Shown piece after piece: positions 57,558-64,000 of a stretch of DNA of 64,000 bases; position 1 is the stretch's first letter, and every line of letters starts with the position of its first letter. The notes beneath the pieces are model-generated. The model was not told the origin of the DNA, did not search any database, and worked only from the letters and a program-made list of their open reading frames with translations. Both the position numbers and the translations under genes were made by a program. Source of the DNA: G965215055 sp965215055 (GTDB lineage Bacteria > Pseudomonadota > Gammaproteobacteria > UBA4575); contig OZ244046.1 of the NCBI GenBank assembly GCA_965215055.1, positions 310,001 through 374,000 of the forward strand, written 5' to 3'.

Positions 57558-58841
57558 ATGAGCCCAATTGCGTTGTGGCGGGCATGCAGCCTATCGGCAC
57601 TGATACTCGCAGGCACGGCAGGCGCAGCGGACATCGAGGAGATTGAGAAAGGCGTTGTCAGAATCTTAACCCTGACGTCTCACAATGTTGAAGAGGATGT
57701 ACTAAGCGGGTCTGGAGCCGTCATTGCACCCGAGCAAGTGCTGACGAACTGGCACGTTGTAGAGGGAGGCATAGAAATCCACGTTGCTTCCAAGTATATG
57801 GCGCAGAGCTTGCTGGCAGAGCTGGTCTGGTCATCTCCTGCGCTGGACTTGGCAGTATTGTCAGTACCCAGTCTCGTGCTGGACCCCGTTACACTAACGG
57901 AAAGAAATCTCCAAAAGGGAGAAACCATTTGGGCACTCGGCTACCCGGGAGCGGCAGACATTGGCTCCCCGGTCCTTGAGGCTACGGCAAACCGCGGCGT
58001 CATCAGTAATTTTCACGAAAAGCCTTGGAATGAAGTTTTCAGTAGCCGCCCTCTAGGCCGGGCATTGGAAATCATTCAGCACGATGCGGCGATCAATCCT
58101 GGCAACAGCGGCGGCCCCCTGTTTGATGATTGCAATTTCGTAATCGGAGTTAACACGGGTGGGGTCAAAGCCTCAAAAGCACATGGAATTTTTCTCGCCT
58201 CGCGCATCACCGAAGTGACGATTGAACTCGATATCCTGGGAATCGACTTCCAGAGCACAGACGAAGAATGCGAAGCGGAGGAGAAAGTGGTAGCGAGTTC
58301 GGCAAATAAGGATACCGAAGAAACTGCCGCAGCATGGCGGTGGTTCATAGCCTCACTACTGTTATTAGTACCATTTATTCTTGTGGCATTGATTCTTGCA
58401 CTGCGAAGGCCACCCCGCGAGATCGTCCGAATTATCGAGCGTACATCCTCTCGCCTGCACCGGAAACATCCTGTAACTGCCGAAAACAGACAACTTAAAG
58501 ACGTACTGGTGTTGAAACAGGTCGACCTGAAAAGCGCGTCAGAAAGCCAATCAAGCATACATATCCCGAACACCGGCCTTTCCACGCGGGAAGGCGGTTT
58601 TGTACTCGGTCGGCATGCTGCCCTGGTAGATGGCATAGTGAAACATTCGAGTGTATCCCGCCGACATGCCAGAATCACGAAAGAAGGCCGACACTTCTTT
58701 GTTGAAGACCTTAACTCCACAAACGGCACGCTGGTGAACGGAACCCGACTCCATCCCTTCAAACCGCGCATGATTGCACCAGACGACAGGCTTGCGCTCG
58801 GTGATATAACGTTCGTAATCCTGGACGGGAACCGGAAGTAG
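57558..58841 (+). CDS. Membrane trypsin-like serine protease with C-terminal FHA
   Basis: A 427-residue protein. The signal/anchor region (1-23) is followed by an S1C-type protease with intact His66 (LTNWHVV), Asp97 (ALDLAVL) and Ser184 (NPGNSGGPL). A TM helix spans about 262-283 (FIASLLLLVPFILVALILAL). The FHA domain lies at about 346-425, with LGRH, SVSRRHARI and NSTNGTLVNG. The same layout as the preceding gene but catalytically complete, so the pair is probably an active and an inactive paralogue. Confidence 0.92.
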   Translation: MSPIALWRACSLSALILAGTAGAADIEEIEKGVVRILTLTSHNVEEDVLSGSGAVIAPEQVLTNWHVVEGGIEIHVASKYMAQSLLAELVWSSPALDLAVLSVPSLVLDPVTLTERNLQKGETIWALGYPGAADIGSPVLEATANRGVISNFHEKPWNEVFSSRPLGRALEIIQHDAAINPGNSGGPLFDDCNFVIGVNTGGVKASKAHGIFLASRITEVTIELDILGIDFQSTDEECEAEEKVVASSANKDTEETAAAWRWFIASLLLLVPFILVALILALRRPPREIVRIIERTSSRLHRKHPVTAENRQLKDVLVLKQVDLKSASESQSSIHIPNTGLSTREGGFVLGRHAALVDGIVKHSSVSRRHARITKEGRHFFVEDLNSTNGTLVNGTRLHPFKPRMIAPDDRLALGDITFVILDGNRK

Positions 58842-58845
58842 AAGA

Positions 58846-59835
58846 ATGCGCAGAGGCAAAAACAGAGAACTCACCATCTTCAGCATGTCTGCCCTGGACC
58901 TGTTTGCCTGTGCCCTGGGTGTATTTGTCCTGATTTCCATTGCGCTTTTCCCATATTTTCCCAATACGGGAATGAGCCAGGAAAAGGAAGTTGACGAGCT
59001 TCAAGAGGAAATCGAGGAACTTCAGCGTAAGCTTGGTGAAGCGCGAAAGGGTTCAAAAGACGGTACGGAACTTACCCAGGAGCTTCAAAAGGAAATTGCA
59101 GATCTTCAAGACAAGCTCAAAAAAGCTCGGAGGGAAAAAAGGAGTGATGCGCAAACCATTGAAGACCTTTTGAAAAAGATAGCAAGACTTCAGGACAGAC
59201 TTGAAAAATCCAGGAAGGCAGAGGCTCAGACCTTCCAGTTCCCTCACCTGGACCTTGTCATCGCACTGGATATAACGGGCAGCATGAGCGATCAGGTCGC
59301 TGGGCTCAGCCAGGAGCTGGACCAGCTAACGGACGTCCTGAGCAAGCTCGCGCCCAGTGTTGCAATTGGCGTGGTCGCATTCGGAGACCGACTTTACGAC
59401 CGTACGCTGACTCTATTCGACCTGAAAGAGATCAAACACTCGAGGTCAAACCATGCTTCCCTGAAAAGGTTTATCCAAAGGCTCAGGCCAAATATCGGCC
59501 TTGGACTCGGCAGTAATCCAGACCAACCGGAGGCGCTTCTGACTGCCCTGCAAGCGGCCAAGCAATCAAAATGGCGTTCACGGGCGGAAAAAAAAGTTAT
59601 CGTGCTGATTACAGACAACCCGTCATACCCTGAAAAGGAAAGACAAACGATTGCAGAAGCGAAGTCTTTTGCTTCCCGGGGAGGCGGGCGCGCCGTTTCC
59701 ACGGTTTATGTGGCCAGCCACGGGTATGAATTGCACGTGGAGTTGTTTCTGAAAACCGTGGCACAATCTGGCAAAGGCCAGCTTGTCAAGGCCGGAGGGT
59801 CCATGACCGCCAACCTGCTGCTATCGCTTCTTTAG
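58846..59835 (+). CDS. Membrane-anchored coiled-coil VWA protein, MotB-like N-terminus
   Basis: A 329-residue protein. The basic N-terminus (MRRGKNREL) and one TM helix (about 12-36) include an Asp (D18 in SALDLFACALG), placed like the ion-binding Asp of MotB/ExbD. A coiled coil (43-126) leads to a VWA domain (133-329) with a MIDAS-like DITGS (142-146) and FPHLDLVIALD. In the MotB topology the VWA part would be periplasmic. It is the natural partner of the 53567 channel protein; a PpkA-like or TerY-like VWA role is an alternative. It starts 4 bases after the preceding gene. Confidence 0.88.
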   Translation: MRRGKNRELTIFSMSALDLFACALGVFVLISIALFPYFPNTGMSQEKEVDELQEEIEELQRKLGEARKGSKDGTELTQELQKEIADLQDKLKKARREKRSDAQTIEDLLKKIARLQDRLEKSRKAEAQTFQFPHLDLVIALDITGSMSDQVAGLSQELDQLTDVLSKLAPSVAIGVVAFGDRLYDRTLTLFDLKEIKHSRSNHASLKRFIQRLRPNIGLGLGSNPDQPEALLTALQAAKQSKWRSRAEKKVIVLITDNPSYPEKERQTIAEAKSFASRGGGRAVSTVYVASHGYELHVELFLKTVAQSGKGQLVKAGGSMTANLLLSLL

Positions 59836-59845
59836 AAAAACAACC

Positions 59846-60235
59846 ATGTCCCGAATCAACACCTTTTTGATTGGACGCCATCGGCAATGCGACCTCAGGC
59901 TGGATCACTCCAGCGTATCACGCAAACATGCCGAGGTCGTGCCTCTGGCTGACGGGCGTTTTTACATCACGGACCGAAGCAGTAGCGGAACCTTTGTATG
60001 GACAGACCAGAAATGGAAAAAGATTCGCCAGACGTTTATCAAACCTGGAGACCGTCTTCGATTGGGCCGTCTGGAAATCACCGCAGACCATCTGGACGTT
60101 CTTCGCGCAAAGAAAGACAGCAGAGCTTCAGACGCAGCAAATTCCTCGCGTGCAGCAGGCAAAGACAGGCTTGATCCCAGGCAAAAACTCATGCGCAACC
60201 CGGAAACCGGAGAAATTATTGAAAAACCGCCGTAG
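59846..60235 (+). CDS. Small FHA-domain protein
   Basis: A 129-residue protein that is mostly one FHA domain, with LIGRHRQCDL (8-17), SSVSRKHAEV (22-31) and SSSGTFVW. The C-terminal tail (about 100-129) is disordered, ending in RNPETGEIIEKPP, similar to the N-terminus of the FHA protein at 54424. Last gene of the seven-gene run; it converges with the 60253 kinase. Confidence 0.9.
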   Translation: MSRINTFLIGRHRQCDLRLDHSSVSRKHAEVVPLADGRFYITDRSSSGTFVWTDQKWKKIRQTFIKPGDRLRLGRLEITADHLDVLRAKKDSRASDAANSSRAAGKDRLDPRQKLMRNPETGEIIEKPP

Positions 60236-60252
60236 TTTCTTGAAGTGCTAAA

Positions 60253-61956
60253 TCAGTCTGACTCGAGAAGATGCATAAAGAAAGAGATAATGAGCAACAG
60301 CACCATAAGTAAGAGCATACCCCTTACATAGAGTGTATACATATCGACATCATGCGAAGTTTTTTTCTTTCCCGCGCTCTTTATTTCACTTTGTTTGACC
60401 TCTTGCTTCTTTGCTTTAGTAGCCGTAGATGAGCGGGCTCGCTCTGCCTTGAGTTGATCCCATGTTTTCGGCTGCCATTCTCTAGCCAGACGCCGGGCAG
60501 TTGTTATTTCTTCCTGAGTCATTTTTTTCTCAAGCCTGTCAAGCCATTCCTTGATACTCTTAACTGAAAACAGTTTAGAGCTATCCTCGGATAATTTTGA
60601 AGGATCTGAGGATATCTCTAAAATCGCCAAGTTAAACCATTTATGTGCTTTTACACAGTCTTGTCCTACGCAGCCCAGCGCGGACATCCAACCAAGGGTC
60701 TTCTGAGCTTCAACGTCCCCTTGCTCAGCCGCCATCCGAAGCCATTTACGCCCTTCCGCAAAATCCTGTATGTTTCTAACCTTAGAGTACATAAAGCCAA
60801 GGTCGCTCTGAGCCCTGGCATCCCCCTGCTCAGCTGCCATCCGAAGCCATTTAACCGCTTCCGCATCACTTTGCGGTACACCCCGACCACTCCTGTACAT
60901 CCGGCCAAGGCTGTACTGAGCCCTAGCATTACCTCGTTTGGCTGCTCGCCGGTACCATTTAACCGCTTCCGCATAGTCCTTTGGGACACCTTCGCCATCA
61001 CAGTACATCACGCCAAGTCTAAACTGAGCATCGGCATCGCCCTGTTCAGCAGCCAGCCTATATCGTTGTTGCTTTTCCTTCTGCATCCATAGTGAGCGCC
61101 ATGCTTTCAGGTCTTTGGGGCGTTCCTCAATCTTTACAGCTAACCCTCGGTCTACTGCTGTTAGCAAGCCTGTAGCGTACTGACCCTCTGCCAGCTCTGA
61201 TGCCGAGGTCAAGGTTTCTCCTTGTGCCCGCTCCGTGGCATCCTTTGGTACGATTCCGGTGATGCACCGATACGCCACTGCACTCAAGCCGTAGATGTCT
61301 GTCCACGGCCCCTGTTGCTTGCCACGAGTGGAGTATTGCTCCAGAGGTGCATATCCCGGTGTCGCTACGGCCGTTACACTGTGGCTGCGCATACCAAGTA
61401 CTTGGCGGCGGGCTGAACCGAAGTCGATAAGTACGGGAGAGCCGTCTTTTCTTAACAGGATGTTCTTCGGTGTAATGTCTCGATGCAGGTAACCTGTTGC
61501 ATGTACTTGTTCCAAGCCTTCGACCAAAGGGTTCAGAATGGCCATGAGCTGGGGTTCGTCCAAGGTGCTCTCGCGCCTTAGTCGTTCGCTGAGTGTTTCG
61601 CCTCTTATGTACTCCATGACGATATAGCCACTGCCGTGCGCCTCGAAGTATTTGTAAACACGGATGATACCGGGATGGCTCAGTTGGGCTAGAATGCGAG
61701 CTTCGTCCTGAAAACGTTCAAGCCCCCAGGTGTAGTTTTCGGATTCAGGTGAAGATCGGGGATGAACGCTGTGATCTTCTTTACGAACGGCAAAGTCCTT
61801 GGGGAAGTACTCTTTGATAGCAATTATGTGATTATGAAAAGTATCTTTCGCCAGATAGGTAATGCCGAACCCTCCGACTCCCAGTACTGACAAGAGTTCG
61901 AACTCCTGTACCCGATAACCTCCAGGTAAAGCGTCCGGATGATCAACAGAGGTCAT
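60253..61956 (-). CDS. Ser/Thr kinase with Sel1 repeats and C-terminal membrane anchor
   Basis: Kinase 1-290 with GVGGFGITY (26-34), AIKEY, HRDITPKN and DFGSARRQ (one extra Arg). About four Sel1 repeats (302-450) precede the shared RLAREWQPKTWDQLK signature. A charged linker and a C-terminal TM (about 543-562, YVRGMLLLMVLLLIISFFMHLL) make it tail-anchored, with both kinase and Sel1 parts cytoplasmic, unlike the 50382 kinase. Opposite strand to the FHA operon. Its start is supported by the conserved N-terminus (MTSVDHPDALPGGYRVQEFE). Confidence 0.9.
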   Translation of the reverse strand: MTSVDHPDALPGGYRVQEFELLSVLGVGGFGITYLAKDTFHNHIIAIKEYFPKDFAVRKEDHSVHPRSSPESENYTWGLERFQDEARILAQLSHPGIIRVYKYFEAHGSGYIVMEYIRGETLSERLRRESTLDEPQLMAILNPLVEGLEQVHATGYLHRDITPKNILLRKDGSPVLIDFGSARRQVLGMRSHSVTAVATPGYAPLEQYSTRGKQQGPWTDIYGLSAVAYRCITGIVPKDATERAQGETLTSASELAEGQYATGLLTAVDRGLAVKIEERPKDLKAWRSLWMQKEKQQRYRLAAEQGDADAQFRLGVMYCDGEGVPKDYAEAVKWYRRAAKRGNARAQYSLGRMYRSGRGVPQSDAEAVKWLRMAAEQGDARAQSDLGFMYSKVRNIQDFAEGRKWLRMAAEQGDVEAQKTLGWMSALGCVGQDCVKAHKWFNLAILEISSDPSKLSEDSSKLFSVKSIKEWLDRLEKKMTQEEITTARRLAREWQPKTWDQLKAERARSSTATKAKKQEVKQSEIKSAGKKKTSHDVDMYTLYVRGMLLLMVLLLIISFFMHLLESD

Positions 61957-62000
61957 GAGGCATAGGGGTTATTAATGGTTGATCCGTTTTTATCCAGAGA

Positions 62001-62230
62001 GTGGCAGACCGGCATTCCTGGCACTACATATTCCAAATTATGTGCGCGGTCATAAGACACCGCTGTATATTGGGTCTACTCTGCCTTGAGCTGACCCCAC
62101 ATTTTCGGCTGCCATTCTTTGGCCAGACGCTGGGCAGTTGTTACTTCCTTCCGAGTCATTTCTTTCTCAAGTCTGTCGCGGTCTCTCCTAGCTCTACTTG
62201 GCATATCTGTATCGCCTGAGGAAAACCTTG
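62001..62230. repeat. First copy of a tandemly duplicated gene-end module
   Basis: The 3' flank and coding end of the 62076 gene recur at 63124-63350 with the same order and spacing. One 27-base block (62042-62068 and 63164-63190) is identical. The two Sel1 genes therefore arose by a duplication with a period of about 1.12 kb. Confidence 0.8.
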
Positions 62231-63020
62231 AAGCTGATAAGTTATACCACTTGTGCGCCTCTATATAGTCTTGGGCCAAGCCAAGGCCATTAGCATACAT
62301 GTCACCAAGCCTGTGCTGAGCAAAGGCATCCCCTTGCTCAGCAGCCAGCCGAAACCATTTAACTACTTCCACGTAGTCCTGTGGGGTACCTTTGCCAATA
62401 AAATACATATCACCAAGCAAGTACTGGGCCCAGACGTGGCCTTGTTCGGCAGCCAGCCGGTGCCATTTAAATACTTCTACGTAGTCCTGTGGGATGCCTT
62501 CATCATTAAAATAGCCAAAGTCAAAGTCGAACGGAGCCCAGGCATACTCCTGCTCAGCGGCCATCCGGTACCACTTAAGTGCTTCCATATAGTCCTGTGA
62601 GACACCTTCACCCCTAAGGTACATCCAACCAAGGCTGGACTGAGCCCTGGTATCCTCCTGCTCAGCGGCCATCCGAAACCACTTGAGTGCTTCCACATGG
62701 TCCTGTGGGACGCCTTCACCTCTAAAATACCTAACACCAAGGCTAACCTGAGCTTCGACATAGCCTTGTTCAGCCGCCAGCCGGTACCATTTAACCGCTT
62801 CCGTATTGTCCTGCAGGACGCCTTCACCGTATTCATACATCTCACCAAGGTTGAACTGAGCCCAGGCATTCCCCTGCTCAGCTGCCAACTTGAGTTTTTC
62901 TACCTCCCGTTCTGCTTGAAAGGTGTACCTGTACCCAATCATCAGCAGCACTACTATTCCAACGATAATGAAAATCAGATTCTTCTTGTTTTCCTGTACA
63001 ACTCTGATCGTGTTCTTCAT
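62076..63020 (-). CDS. Sel1-repeat protein with N-terminal TM, probable remnant of a kinase gene
   Basis: A 314-residue protein: a TM helix (about 14-31, KNLIFIIVGIVVLLMIGY), then six Sel1 repeats and the RLAKEWQPKMWGQLK end. The reading frame continues 22 codons upstream of the ATG to a TGA (63087-63089). Those codons read like the kinase linker (RKEKQQTAAAEAKRQETGQ, compare QKEEQQATVAEAEKQEAGQ in the 2351 kinase). This is what remains if a kinase domain was deleted from a TM/Sel1 kinase. The remaining ORF may still make a membrane Sel1 protein. Alternative: a gene built this way by recombination. Confidence 0.82.
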   Translation of the reverse strand: MKNTIRVVQENKKNLIFIIVGIVVLLMIGYRYTFQAEREVEKLKLAAEQGNAWAQFNLGEMYEYGEGVLQDNTEAVKWYRLAAEQGYVEAQVSLGVRYFRGEGVPQDHVEALKWFRMAAEQEDTRAQSSLGWMYLRGEGVSQDYMEALKWYRMAAEQEYAWAPFDFDFGYFNDEGIPQDYVEVFKWHRLAAEQGHVWAQYLLGDMYFIGKGTPQDYVEVVKWFRLAAEQGDAFAQHRLGDMYANGLGLAQDYIEAHKWYNLSASRFSSGDTDMPSRARRDRDRLEKEMTRKEVTTAQRLAKEWQPKMWGQLKAE

Positions 63021-63123
63021 TTCATCTTGTCCAGTTTCTTGCCTCTTTGCTTCAGCAGCCGCAGTTTGCTGCTTTTCCTTCCGCGATCATTGGTAAATTT
63101 TAGTTCGCTAAAATATCAGAGGA

Positions 63124-63350
63124 GTGGCAGACTAGCGCTCCCGACTCTACATATTACAAATATGTGCGCGGTCATAAGACACCGCTGTATGCTGGGTCTA
63201 CTTTGCCTTGAGTCGGTCCCACGTTTTCGGCCGCCATTCTCGAGCCAGACGTTGGGCAGTTGTTATTGCTTCCCGAGTCATTTTTCCTTCAATTTCATCA
63301 CGATATTTCCTGGCTAAATCTGAATGACCTGTATCATCTGAAGAGAATCT
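63124..63350. repeat. Second copy of the duplicated gene-end module
   Basis: Matches 62001-62230, including the 27-base identical block at 63164-63190. Confidence 0.8.
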
Positions 63351-64000
63351 TAAAGCTGCCAAATTGTACCACTTGTGCGCCTCTATGTAGTCCTGAGCCA
63401 CGCCTCGGCCATTGGCGTACATCTGACCAAGTTTGTACTGGGCCCAAGCATCCCCTTGCTCAGCAGCCATCCGATACCACCTAACTGCTTCTGCATCGTC
63501 CTGTGGGACGCCTTCACCGTTATAGTACATCTGACCAAGCCTGACCTGAGCCCTGGCATTCCCCTGTTCAGCGGCCGTCCGGTACCATTTAACTGCTTCC
63601 GCATCGTCTTGTGGAACACCTAGCCCATTATCGTACATCCAGCCAAGATCGTACTGAGCCTCAGCATGCCCATGCTCAGCAGCCATCCGGTACCATTTGA
63701 CCGCCTCTGCAGAGTCTCCGGGGACACCTATACCGTCATAGTATATATCGCCAAGTTTGTTCTGAGTTTCGGCATCGCCTTGTTCAGCCGCCAGTCGATA
63801 CCATTTAACTGCTTCCACATAGTCCTGCGGGACACCTTCGCCCCTAAAATACATCCGACCAAGTTTGTTTTGGGCCCAGACATCACCTTGCTCAGCTGCT
63901 AGTCGATACCATTTAACCGCTTCCACGTAGCCCTGTGGGACACCATCTCCATGTATCAAGTCAAGCTTGTGCCGACTGGCAGGATATTTTTTCCAAGCTC
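63198..64000 (-). CDS. Sel1-repeat protein, 5' end beyond the window
   Basis: At least six Sel1 repeats with the shared RLAREWRPKTWDRLK C-terminus. The frame is open to the window edge (the extra codons read AWKKYPASRHKLDLIHG, then more Sel1), so a TTG near 63959 is not necessarily the start and the N-terminus is unknown. It could belong to another kinase-Sel1 fusion lying mostly outside the window. Parallel to the 62076 gene and partly its duplicate. Confidence 0.85.
   Translation of the reverse strand, partial: AWKKYPASRHKLDLIHGDGVPQGYVEAVKWYRLAAEQGDVWAQNKLGRMYFRGEGVPQDYVEAVKWYRLAAEQGDAETQNKLGDIYYDGIGVPGDSAEAVKWYRMAAEHGHAEAQYDLGWMYDNGLGVPQDDAEAVKWYRTAAEQGNARAQVRLGQMYYNGEGVPQDDAEAVRWYRMAAEQGDAWAQYKLGQMYANGRGVAQDYIEAHKWYNLAALRFSSDDTGHSDLARKYRDEIEGKMTREAITTAQRLAREWRPKTWDRLKAK

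Noticed and set aside
53567..60235. Zorya or type VI secretion identity for the locus
   Set aside because: No ZorC/ZorD-like gene and no tss structural gene is present; only the channel, FHA, PP2C and VWA parts are shared.

Overview
This window looks like a chromosomal segment of a gammaproteobacterium. The evidence is conserved gene neighbourhoods: ftsK-lolA-rarA with a nearby serS, surE-pcm-yqaA-nlpD, a trxB/aat region, a FadE-type membrane acyl-CoA dehydrogenase of about 820 residues, and a YccA-type Bax-inhibitor protein. The species cannot be named from sequence alone. No insertion sequence, rRNA, integrase or CRISPR array was seen. One tRNA (Ser, anticodon TGA) is present.

Layout. 1-6836 is mainly housekeeping: RNase E, a serine/threonine kinase with Sel1 repeats, a DoxX-like membrane protein, a low-molecular-weight tyrosine phosphatase, dihydroorotase and two small membrane proteins. 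6903-17558 is a type I restriction-modification island enriched in accessory genes. Its order is hsdM, fic, a HEPN toxin-like gene, an in-frame fusion of a MntA-like nucleotidyltransferase to HsdS, a TIR-like (PF10137-type) protein, a KAP-type NTPase and hsdR. 17730-18640 is a small iron-regulated unit (P19/FetP-like protein behind a Fur box). 18759-47814 is core metabolism: serS, glcDEF, rarA, lolA, ftsK, trxB, aat, thrC, hom, alaC, nlpD-like, yqaA, pcm, surE, smr, fadE, a yefM-yoeB toxin-antitoxin pair and molybdenum cofactor genes (moeA, moaE, moaB, moaA).

47896-64000 is the most unusual region. It holds four of the window's five closely related Ser/Thr kinases; the fifth sits next to rne. 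The five share one N-terminal kinase module, but each has a different C-terminus: nothing, an RDD membrane domain, TM plus coiled coil plus Sel1, Sel1 plus a C-terminal TM, or Sel1 only. Around them are Sel1-only proteins. Between the kinases lies a tight seven-gene run (53567-60235) encoding a MotA/TolQ/ExbB-like channel, an FHA protein, a PP2C phosphatase, a membrane pseudo-protease with FHA, a membrane trypsin-like protease with FHA, a membrane-anchored coiled-coil VWA protein and a small FHA protein.

Working model (inference): the kinases and PP2C set the threonine phosphorylation state read by the four FHA domains. The MotA-like protein and the VWA protein, whose single TM carries an Asp, could form an ion-driven stator. 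The protease-like and Sel1 domains would sense the periplasm. It resembles parts of the type VI secretion threonine-phosphorylation pathway, TerY-P triads and Zorya, but no type VI structural genes or Zorya effectors are present here. I consider this the best candidate for an undescribed system in the window.
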